Assembly (NCBI RefSeq): GCF_000004075.3
Contig: NC_026660.2
Location: 806,001 to 870,000 of the forward strand
DNA length: 64,000 bases
DNA from: Cucumis sativus
Taxonomy: Eukaryota; Streptophyta; Magnoliopsida; Cucurbitales; Cucurbitaceae
Reading direction: 5' to 3'
Below are positions 51,480-61,249 of this stretch, piece after piece. A model generated the notes under the pieces. The model was not told where the DNA came from. It saw nothing but the letters and a program-made list of their open reading frames with translations, and did not search any database. Made by a program: the position numbers and the translations under genes. Position 1 is the first letter of the stretch; each line of letters starts with the position of its first letter.

Positions 51480-52924
51480 TGTTTTTGTGGTTTTTGCTTA
51501 TTCACTTAAATTATTGTTACCATATTCACCACGATTTTAATTTAATAATAACATTACGGACTTCAACTTAAGAATTGACATTTTAAATTAAGGCCAAGGA
51601 TGAAGAAGGAATGGTGGGGTTGTATTCTTTGTATTTTATTACAATTCAAATACTCTTCTTTTATATTTTATATTGTTTTTCGAATTTAGTTAAATAGTAA
51701 TCTACTCTATCGTGGAATATGTTATCAATATTTACTGTGAAATATGTTGACATGCCTATGTTAGTACACGATGTTTAATGTGACTAAGCACTTAAAGATC
51801 ACATTACTTATGTGATGGTATGTGCATACTACTTTAAGATTTATTATTTGACATGCACATGGAGTGCATACAATATCAACAAAGTAGAGATATCGAAGTT
51901 GCAAAGTTTTGGATTAGTTACCTAGCTCGAATTGATCAACGATCTAAATAGTTCTATTTTCTATCATTTGTCAATAGAAAAAGAAAAAGGAAAAGTAAAA
52001 CTAAAATATGGTAGACATTGAAAAGAAAGTGCAATAATAGAGGAAGTCCAAGAGAGTGGGATTATAATTAGGGTTTAGGCATTATTTGTGGTTGTTGAAA
52101 GAAGAGACATATGGCATTCTCCATTGCGGTTTTGTCAAATATATTCACATACTATTTTTGTTTGTATTAGTCCAATAATGAATGTATATATATATTTTTG
52201 TTATTTTGCATTTGGGAGCTTCGAGATTTATTATTATTATTAGTAGGGTAGAAGAGATTGGAGATGGGAGATTTGATGAGTATGTGTTTGGTTGGTCCCA
52301 TTCACTTTTTAAATTCTACTTTTCCTTAGAACTCTCTTCAATATTCCTTCCCTTACTATATGTATTCTATATATTTACCTTATATTTTCAGATAATTCAT
52401 TAATATTATTCAATCATTTCTAATATCCTAAAAACACGTTTTCAAATATGAGAACTAACAATGCAACAATACATCTTTTACTCTAAATATAATGCTTTCA
52501 ACTCTTTGTTGCACTCAAATACTTAAGAAAATAAAATTGTATACGACAACTACTCGAATCTCCTCTCCAAAACTTTAAACTAATGAATGAAATGACATCA
52601 AAAACAGTAAGTCAAGGAATTAATGCACCCATCTATCCTTCTTTCTTTCAGTTTCAATGTATCATCCACATTTTCACATTCAAACCTCAAACTATAATTA
52701 TTACAGTAATACAACATATATTTAATATACATATTATTGATCACTATACACAAACGATCCCATATCTTATCAGACAAAACCCATGAATTTCACAACACAA
52801 GAAAACATATTTTCTAACCATGATCAACAAATAATGACAATTCATGAGTACAAAATATTCAAAAAACCAACAAAAGGATTTGTTAATATGAAAACCCAAT
52901 TTTTCATAATATATACCATTTGAT
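51480..52924. other. AT-rich spacer between RCA and the AHL gene
   Basis: No supported coding sequence, RNA gene or repeat family. The part just above 51245 is RCA promoter; the part just below 52925 is the AHL 3' region. Confidence 0.6.
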
Positions 52925-53665
52925 TTAATAAGATGGAGGAGGAGGAGGAGCCCAAAACGTTTCTTGTGAAATTTGAGTGTTAGGAATCAAATTATGAACT
53001 CCCAAAGAACTTGCTGCTGCTAATGATGATGATTCTCCCATTGAATTCTTGTTTCCATTAATGTTTTCTTCCAATTGCTTATCCTCCTCTGTTTTCTCTT
53101 CATTTTCTTCCATCGGCAATTTTTCATACATAGCATTGGTAAATGAAGCTGCAACTACTACCACGGGGCCGGCGGCTATTATGGGGCCAGCGACAAGGCC
53201 TCCGACGACACGCCCTTGGTCGCCAGCGAGATAGACGGTCAATGCGGAAGTTCCGTGGGGGGAGGGCGTGGGAAGGAAGGCGCCAGAGAGAGACAAGATC
53301 TCGAAGCGTTGGTGGAGGGTGATGACGCCGGGGGGTTGACGGAGAGTGATGTCAGTGACGAGGCCGGTGGCGCTGAGAATGGAAACCCCACGGCGGCGGC
53401 GTTGGGTGAAGGTGAAAATGGAGTCGGCAATGTCGGTGGCGGTGGCGATTTCGAAAACGTGGGTTTGAAGGGTGTTGGGAGTGATTTTGGCGATGAGAAT
53501 CGGTGGCTTCGGCTTGTTTTTGGAGCCTCGTGGCCGGCCTCGTGGCCGCCTCTTGGGTTTAACTCCATCCCCATCTTCATAATTCTTAGTACTATGTTGT
53601 TGCTCTGTTTTTTGAAATTCAAGTGGTGTGGTTGGAAGATTCCCAATTCCACCCCAATTCGCCAT
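52925..53665 (-). CDS. AT-hook motif nuclear-localised (AHL) protein with PPC domain
   Basis: Intronless frame of 246 residues from the ATG at 53665 (MANWGGIGNLPTTPLEF). The frame is open for 44 more residues upstream to an ATG at 53797, but that stretch is hydrophobic and unlike AHL N-termini. An AT-hook of type I, RPRGRPRGSKNKPKPP, lies at residues 38-53. The PPC/DUF296 domain follows, from about residue 60 to 180 (HVFEIATATDIADSIFTFTQRRRRGVSIL... AGDQGRVVGGLVAGPIIAAGPVVVVAASF). The conserved six-residue GRFEIL motif reads QRFEIL here. The tail is acidic, then Ser/Ala- and Pro-rich (FWAPPPPPSY). AHL proteins bind AT-rich DNA and form PPC-mediated complexes in the nucleus that control growth and flowering. 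A TATATCC-type TATA element lies near 53878-53886 on the minus strand. The single-exon structure fits clade A. Confidence 0.92.
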   Translation of the reverse strand: MANWGGIGNLPTTPLEFQKTEQQHSTKNYEDGDGVKPKRRPRGRPRGSKNKPKPPILIAKITPNTLQTHVFEIATATDIADSIFTFTQRRRRGVSILSATGLVTDITLRQPPGVITLHQRFEILSLSGAFLPTPSPHGTSALTVYLAGDQGRVVGGLVAGPIIAAGPVVVVAASFTNAMYEKLPMEENEEKTEEDKQLEENINGNKNSMGESSSLAAASSLGVHNLIPNTQISQETFWAPPPPPSY

Positions 53666-53797
53666 ATCCAGAGAAACGGAGAAGTGGGTTTGGGTTAAAA
53701 TGGGAGAAGGGAATTGAGAGAATCGATTGAAGAAGATGAATGAAGAGAGTGACAGGTATTGCAGAGAAACATTAAAGAATTTGCAGACATCTCCCAC

Positions 53798-55340
53798 TTC
53801 GAAAAGTTGTTTTTGTTTTTGGGTAGGGGGAATGTTGAAGTTGGAAGCTTAATTAATTGAGGGAATAAACATGGATTTGGATATAAACAAAAGGGGGATA
53901 TAGTTTGCGTTGGGTTTAATGAAAATGAAAGTAAAATAAGAATGAGAGATGTGTGTAAATGTGTTTGATGTCAGTGCAATGTACATCGAGATGGGGAGCC
54001 CCAGGGAAGTGAAGGAAGATAGCACGGGAATCTACGCTCTTCCACTTCCTTACTTCACATTATTGTTTAATGTTTGGTTTCCAAACCTTAAATTGCTTCT
54101 TTAATCTCTCAAATTTAACACTTCTTCCTATTATTACAGCATTTCAATCTGGTGCCTACGTGAATCTATTCAAGAAAACAACTCTTGAGATTGTGTGTCT
54201 AAGGGTGGTAATTTCATGAATTATGAAAATTTTAAAACTGTATTCCTCTTCTTTGGTACTTAGATCTTGTTTTTGGATGATTATTCAGTTTCTATTTTCA
54301 CTTTACTTATTTTTCAGTGGTCGAGTGAGTTGGATATATGTTTTTCTTTGACATGATCATTTTAGGAGTGATTTTGGACTCAACGATATAATTGACATTT
54401 TGAAATAACAAAGTATGCGAGTCAAAAGAAACAATTAAAAATTGGTGGTAGAGACTGACCCTTTCAAGAGGATGACTTGGCCGGTCCAATCCACTGTGCG
54501 AAGCCGACCCTTGCCAATCACCTAATATCTCCCAAGGAAGGCCCTCGGTTGGTGTCGAGGCCGACATTCTCCATTAAGTAGATCCCGACCTATTCAACTT
54601 AAGAGATAACTTATCTTATCTATGATCAGAAAACTCATATCAAATTACTTATAAATAAATCTCTTATGACTCCATATGAGGTAACTTACACTTTCAACTT
54701 CCTCTATTTTATAATTCTCTTATTAGGCATCAACATGTTTTCTTCTTTAAATTACAAATTTAACTATTGGTGTTACGTGAGGGTTATGTTCGCTTTTTCT
54801 TGCCCAAAGTTTGACATCAACGCATTTGATGACATGCAATGCTGGTAGTGAGACGTTGACATTTTTCCATTGAAACGTGCATTTCCCCATGCCTTTTCTC
54901 AACACATTATTGGTTTATGTGCACTTGTAAACTTTAGGTATTGCCTTGGACAACTCTCACTTCAATTTTATGTTTAAAAGAACTATAAATTTTAGAGAAA
55001 TAGTTTATAAATAGCCCAAAAGGAAAAGAAAAAAAGAAGAAGCAAGGAATGTGCTTTATATATAGCAACGGTACACTACATTGATATGAATATTGTAACT
55101 AAGAGAACAAAATGTAGGAGCACGAAAAAGGTTAATGCAAGTTTATTCGAGTAAAAAAGACTTAAACTTCTCAAATATGAAACTCATAATAGATAAGCTC
55201 GATTTTTTTATTTTTTTACTAGTGTCTCAAATATTTTGTTGTGATGAATAAATTGTGGTACTATTCTTTAGTGTTATCTAATGTTTATTAGATTACATCT
55301 TCGTTGTTAAAAGAGCATCACATCACCCGACCCGACCCAT
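53798..55340. other. AHL promoter and spacer to the thylakoid protein gene
   Basis: Mostly AT-rich. A less AT-rich block at about 54450-54600 (GACTTGGCCGGTCCAATCC...GTCGAGGCCGACATTC) stands out as probable old repeat DNA. No coding sequence is supported. Confidence 0.5.
54450..54600. repeat. Balanced-composition block, probable old repeat fragment
   Basis: GGCCGGTCCAATCC, GAAGCCGACCC and GTCGAGGCCGACATT phrases in an otherwise AT-rich spacer resemble fragments of retroelement terminal regions in plant genomes. A vaguely similar style (GGCCTCGACCTTGCC) occurs near 16.68 kb. No ends or domains were found, so the family is not assigned. Confidence 0.3.
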
Positions 55341-55373
55341 CAATTAGTGAAAAGTAGTAGTCTTCGGGTAGTA

Positions 55374-55382
55374 CCACGTGGC
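55374..55382. promoter_or_regulatory. G-box (CCACGTGGC) upstream of the thylakoid lumen gene
   Basis: A perfect 8-base palindrome CCACGTGG inside CCACGTGGC, about 166 bases upstream of the ATG at 55548. G-boxes at this distance are typical of light-regulated chloroplast-protein genes. Confidence 0.55.
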
Positions 55383-55547
55383 AGAATGTAGGTGGAGAAA
55401 GGAAGGGAAGTAAGATACGAACAGCTGCACTCAAACAAAACTCATAATCCTTTTCCAGATTATCCAATGGGGGTTCGGTCGGTGGTGACATTATCGGTTA
55501 TCCAATTCGAAAACGAAAACAAACTTTTGAATTTCAGCTTTCCGGAA

Positions 55548-57546
55548 ATGGCTCTGCTCAATGCTTCATTATGTTGTTCCACTCCCAAAATTCCTTCAAG
55601 ATCTCACCTCCTTCTTCCTCCCTCCATTTCCCTCCATTCTACTTCTCAGGTAACCTCCCCTTCTCCCTTCCCACTCCCATTTTCTTCTCCTTTATCTTCC
55701 AATGCTTTCATTTTACCCACTATATGAAGGTATTCAACCAACAACTTCAAGCTACAAGGAATTTCGTTCTTTCCCTTGGACAACCCACTTTCCTCGCTTT
55801 CGTTTCTGCCTCTTTGTTCCTCGCCGATCCTGCCCTAGCTTTTAAGGTTCATTTCCTCATTTTCATTCTCATTTCTCTATTGTATTGTACTCTACTGTAT
55901 GATTGATTTTTGGCTATTAGGGCGGAGGTCCTTACGGAGCTGGGGTCACTAGAGGTCAGGATCTCTCTGGGAAAGATTTCAGTGGGAAGACCTTAATCAA
56001 GCAAGATTTCAAAACGGTTTCAACCGAAGTTTCATTATTTCTATTGTTTCTACTTGTACTACAGTAATATGTGGTTGTGACATTGCTTTTATTTTTCTGT
56101 TTCTTTTGTATTAGTCTATTTTACGGCAAGCTAATTTTAAAGGTGCCAACTTATTAGGTGCTAGCTTCTTCGATGCTGATTTAACAGGTTTAACTCATTT
56201 TAATCAACTGCATACTCTTATAATTCAGGATTTTCTATCCAGTTAATGCTGACTTCTATTATTTCTTCCATTGTCTAATTGTTAGGGGCGGATCTTTCAG
56301 ATGCTGATCTCAGAGGTGCAGATTTTTCTCTTGCCAATGTTACCAAGGTGGTGATTGTTTGATATGTGTGCAATTAAATGCTTCTTTGTTTAATCTTTAG
56401 TTTGCCCCTTTTCAGATTTTCAAATTTGAATGATTGTATTATTATATACATAACAAGTTAGTTAGGACTGGAGGTCAAATTTTGCAATCTCAGTCTTGAA
56501 TGTTAAAAAATTTGCTCAATTACGATAGGAAACTACTTAGCAAAAAGTATTCATGTGATACAACAACCACGAACTTTGTATGCAGTTTGAGATGCAGAGT
56601 AACCTACAGTTTTTATCTGCGGTTTTACATGCAAGCGCTGTGCTTTGATGTTAGAAAACAGTGAAGTTGTAACTTTATACTGAATGGTTGTTTTTTTCTG
56701 CTTTGAGCAGGCAAATTTAAGCAATGCCAACCTTGAAGGTGCACTGGCCACGGGAAATACCTCTTTCCGTGGTTCAACAATAAACGGCGCTGGTATGGAA
56801 ACCCAACATCTATTTTGCTTTTAGTATCTCATCGGGGATCCTCTTTTTTTTTTTATCCGTTTACTCTCTCTCCCCCCACGTTCAATTAATACTTTATATA
56901 TTTTCCAAAGGTACTCTATACATATTTGAAAGCTTCTATTAGTTCATTATAAGACCTAAAAGTCGAGTTTAGGAGATTTGAAAGGCGAGAATGGCCAAGA
57001 TTGATCTTAGATACACAAATAGAATCTGATTCTCTTTTTCATAGTATATTTCTTGTAAACCCAACATTTATGTGCTTTTAGTATCTCATTGGGGATTCTC
57101 TCATATCCATAATTATTTTAGATGCCATGAGGCATTAACATAGGTTATTATTCCAACCTCTCTATGCTTCAAAAGAAATTTGACTTTTAGGCATTTAGCT
57201 GAAACTAATTTTTGTCAGCAATGTTCTTAGACGAAAGAGTAATAGGAAAATGCAATTCAACTAACAATGAATATAATTTTCTGAAAACTAACAATGGGGT
57301 GGTTGTACGAAGAAATACTTGTGCATAATTTACCTCATAATGGCAGACTTCACTGACGTGCCATTGAGAGAGGATCAGCGGGAATACCTTTGCAAAGTTG
57401 CAGATGGGTAAAAACAAATTCTTGTGTTTATTAGGTTTGACTGTAAATGGTTCATGATAAATAGAACAGGATACTTATTCATTTTTGTCTACAGGGTAAA
57501 CCCAACTACTGGAAATGCAACCCGAGAGACCTTGCTCTGTGATTGA
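55548..57546 (+). CDS. Thylakoid lumenal pentapeptide-repeat protein (15-kDa protein 1-like)
   Basis: Eight coding exons: 55548-55649, 55730-55846, 55921-56016, 56115-56187, 56286-56347, 56711-56792, 57347-57407 and 57495-57546. The phases agree and give 214 residues. The N-terminus MALLNASLCCSTPK is Ser-rich and transit-like. A hydrophobic segment ending in ADPALA follows, which is a typical lumen-targeting signal with cleavage near residue 72. The mature part opens GGGPYGAGVTRGQDLSGKDF and carries A(N/D)LxX pentapeptide repeats (ANFKGANLLGASFFDADLTGADLSDADLRGADFSLANVTKANLSNANLEGA, described in pieces). It ends DFTDVPLREDQREYLCKVADGVNPTTGNATRETLLCD with two late cysteines. It resembles Arabidopsis At2g44920. 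The lumenal pentapeptide proteins form right-handed beta-helices; their exact role is unknown. An in-frame upstream ATG (55392) exists but adds residues unlike a transit peptide. Confidence 0.93.
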
Positions 57547-58281
57547 GACTCAAATTAGATGGCAAGCTATTGAACTACAAGAATCGTACAGATCAACTTA
57601 AAAATGTATAAAGTTTTCAATAACAATATCAGTATATCCAATCCAATGAGTTCAATTTTGTCATTCATCTGATCATGTCTTATTATTTGGTTTGTCTTTG
57701 TCTGATTCATAAAGCTTAACGTAAGTAACATGTTCAATAACACATTGGATTTCTTTGTTATTGAATTCAACACCCAGATCTTTACAAACATAGCCCTGTT
57801 AAAATTAAATTCAGATTTTACGAGGCGTAGGATTTGTTGTACAGAAACCATAACTAGAAACCGCTAGAATCCATAATTTGCCCAGTTGGTAATTATTACT
57901 TCAACCCACTAATGGTAGGAGCAAAAGTTGCAAAGCTCCATCACAAACTACAAAGTGCACACATGTTTAAAACGATTGGCTTCCTCCCTCCAATTCTTTA
58001 TTGTTTATTCCACTGCAGAAAAATTGTGGCTTTTACCAACTTTAATAATGCAGCTGTTTTTGTCTTACACCACTAAGCATGTGTTCATTATAATATGACT
58101 ATACTATATTAATCTCTATTACAGTTTTACGAACCAGATTAATATTGTTCTCAAAAACTAGTTCTAGTGGAAATGCTGATTTTTCTTTTTTTTTTTTTGT
58201 ATTTAGAACTGTGATATTTACAAGAGGGCAAATTAGCCATCGTTATTCTAGACCTAAAACAATTCTTCCAAAAATGAGAAT
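57547..58281. other. Convergent spacer between the thylakoid gene and the DUF604 gene
   Basis: 735 bases of AT-rich sequence containing the two 3' UTRs. No further feature is recognised. Confidence 0.6.
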
Positions 58282-60936
58282 CTATGTGGTTATTGTTTCA
58301 CTCTTTTTGCATTTCCTAAGCCTAACCCAGATATGGTCATTGTCTCCCCACTTGTCCATAATCTCGCAACACTGTCTTTGTGGTGCCTGTTCAATCAATT
58401 AAATCGAAAACGTCAATCACATGACAAAATGAGAAAACTGTAAATGAGTAAATGACTGTGAAGAGAGCTAGAGATCAATGACCTTCATCCATAGCTGATT
58501 GTCCATCTTCATTGAGGAGACAGTAACTTGTTTCACTGCCATGACCCGAGCGTAATCATTTCTCTCGCATTCTTTCTCTTCCTTCACCACAAACCTTTCG
58601 TAAGTGGTTTTGGTACCCCTTGTGTCCACCTCTTGAACTTGCTTCAAAAAATAAACAACCGGTCGCCAGCATGGGTCGGAGCTCACAGGTCGTGTATTGA
58701 AATCGAACGGTCCATCACTTGAGCTCCTCCATGTCTTGAACGTCTGAAATGGAATCTGCATATCCGTAGCTGTCACCATGAATGGATATATCTGAACAGT
58801 ATAGCCCCATGCCACGGAGATAGACCATTCTTTACTCCGATCATAGCAGACAGTTTGCTGAAGGATTCGGCTCGAGTCAACTCGATATGCTTGCATAAGT
58901 AAATTTAACGAATCAACCCTGGTTTGGTTTGGAAACAACGGCTCCACATGATCAAGGTGATGAAGTGATACAAGTGGTGCCAATGGATGCGCTGCCAATA
59001 TCCCATATGGATGACCTCGAATATCAAACTGCACAAATTTAACTTGAAATCAATCATATTCTAAAAAATTAAACATGTGCTACTTGAAGATTTGAGCACA
59101 TTTGAACCTCTAACTCTCAAAGAAAGTTGTAGAAACCAATTATCATAATGAAATTGAACGGCTATGCATACAACTTTGCACCATGGTATATTTTGATTTT
59201 ATCGAGTAGTAACAAGATAGTCCAAAAGGCTGAGTGATATAAATTTGACATTAGACTCGGAAAATAAGAAGTTCTACAGTATAACAAAGTGACGGACCAG
59301 AGAATAGTACAGCCCTCGAAAGCTTAGTAGCTTACAAAAAATCATAAAGGATGAAGACAGACAAATACAACTTCCAAGGTCCTTCAATCCCAACCTTTCC
59401 GCCGGATACAATACAGAGAAAATGGTCTATTCAATACCTTGCCATCCAGAAGGAAGTCAATTCCCAAAAAAAATTAGATTAATTAAACTTGACGTCCACT
59501 CATAAATGTGAAGACAAATCTATAATTGTACATACTTTTCTAACTTTAACCATTTCCTCCTTTATTTTCAAATTTTCAGAAAGATACCATTAGAAATATT
59601 GCAATCACATACTCAAATTATTTACCAACATAACACAATGAAAAATAATTTACAAATAAATTATAGTAAAATTAAGATTATGCACTTGGGGTCTATTATT
59701 GATCAAGTGCGCCATGCAATTATCTAACTATAAGACGTTATTGAAATTAGCTTTTATTTACTAAGAAACGTCCTGATATTTTCTTCTGATATAAATTAAA
59801 AGTATGTCCACTTGGTATGAATCCATCTCCCTTTCTAATACAACGATAACAAACATTCAAACTTTCATTGAATTGTATCGTTTAATTAATTCAACACGCA
59901 ATTATAATATTCAAATGAACTTTCATTCAAATAATATGTGTCCAAAAATTTGTACAGCGCTGACCGAGTTGACCAGTCTGAGGTAGTCTCGTCCGCAACC
60001 TAACTACACGTGTCATATTGGTCATAATTTAGGTTCTTTAAACTACTCAAAATTCGCCACGTGGATTATAATTCAAAAGTAAAAAAAAAAAAATACCTGA
60101 TGAAAGCCACGTTCTGTTGTGAGTGGAACACCGAGCTCCGCAATGCAAGCCCAGACCCTTTGATCAGAGCCGTAGAAGAAACTGTAGCGATGAAGACAAC
60201 CGTCCATTACTTTGACCAACTGGGCGGCTAGTGGGTAACTGATCGCAAACCCTCCGCCGCCGAACGCCATCCCGTAAGAATGCATCTGATCTTGCTCAAC
60301 ACTCTCCGAGTTCCCACCAATGTAATACATCTGAGTATGATCATATTTCGCTAAAACCGTAACTAAATTCTCCGTGAAAAACACCGTATCATCATCTCCC
60401 ATCACAAACCACCGCACGTTTTCTAAACCCAATTTATAACTCTCCACAACAATCCTAGCAATTCGAACCGCCGCCGACCTACACGAATAACCCGACCCAA
60501 AACACCACTCCGACACCTTATGTGGAACCGGGTTTCCGGTTTCCCCCGGTTTACTATCGAGCCAAGCGAACCCACGGTTCTGATTCCGGTTCCACCAGAG
60601 ATTGGTGTAGAGACTTCGGTCTTTCCACGTTTGAACCGAGGCGCCGATTCCGAATACGATGTGGGATATGTTGGTGGGGGAGGTGGAGTTCTTGACGGGG
60701 TCGTGGACGGCGGTTTGAGTGCGGCTTGGGAGTATGAACCGGTGGGTTTGAGAAGTGAAAGATGAACGGAGGACGAGGGATATGGAGGCGACGAGACAGA
60801 GGAGGAGGCCGGCTCTGGCTAAAAGAAGCAAGAGATTGGAGAGTTTTTCTGGGAATGAAAGGGATTGTTTGAAAGAGTGAAAGAGAGATTGATTGGGTTT
60901 GGAACCGGTTTGAATCGGTGGATTGTGGGTTTGCAT
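58282..60936 (-). CDS. DUF604 / GT31 fringe-like glycosyltransferase
   Basis: Three coding exons, 60936-60097, 59028-58483 and 58386-58282, are in phase and give 496 residues. The N-terminus has a cytosolic tail and a signal-anchor (about 33-57, SNLLLLLARAGLLLCLVASISLVL), as in Golgi type II enzymes. The catalytic part shows HIVFGIGASVQTWKDRSLYTNLWW, the presumed metal-binding DDD in WFVMGDDDTVFF (181-183), YYIGGNSE, and MAFGGGGFAISYPLA. After exon 2 begins come FDIRGHPYGILAAHPLAPLVSLHHLDHVEPLFP and CYDRSKEWSISVAWGYTVQIYP. The small last exon adds APQRQCCEIMDKW...RLRKC, a Cys pair shared by the plant DUF604 group. Acceptor and substrate are unknown for this plant branch. Intron 1 (60096-59029) carries two CACGTG boxes near its 5' end. 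Confidence 0.93.
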
Positions 60937-60974
60937 GGTGAAATGTGGAAGTGAGAGGGGAAAAGCAGAAGAAC

Positions 60975-61090
60975 AGGGGAAGAAAGAAGAAAGAAAAAAG
61001 AAGAAAGAAGAAAGAAGAAAGAAGAAAAGAAGAAAAGAAGAAGAGAAGAAGAGAAGAAGAGAAGAAGAGAAGAGAAGAGAGAGAGAGTTG
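60975..61090. repeat. GAA/GAAG-rich (CTT on sense strand) tract in the DUF604 leader
   Basis: A long run of AGAAGAAAG / AGAAGAGAAG units starts about 40 bases upstream of the DUF604 ATG. It would form a pyrimidine-rich 5' UTR on the gene's strand and is likely length-variable. Confidence 0.8.
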
Positions 61091-61249
61091 GATTGAAGGA
61101 GAGAGAAGGGTAAAGTCGTTAGCTTTTTTGTAAATTACTTTAATGGGTTGAAATTTGATCGATAAGAAGAGAGAATGGAGAGTGATTTTTTTGGGCCGGA
61201 GATTCTTAAAACTGCCAACAGGGTTTTCCACTACAAAATCAAAACACTC

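Noticed and set aside
53216-53698. 160-residue frame on the plus strand
   Set aside because: Antisense shadow of the AHL gene in its high-GC PPC region; no family similarity.
53666-53797. 44-residue N-terminal extension of the AHL protein from an upstream in-frame ATG
   Set aside because: The extension is hydrophobic and unlike AHL N-termini; MANWGG... at 53665 is the better start.
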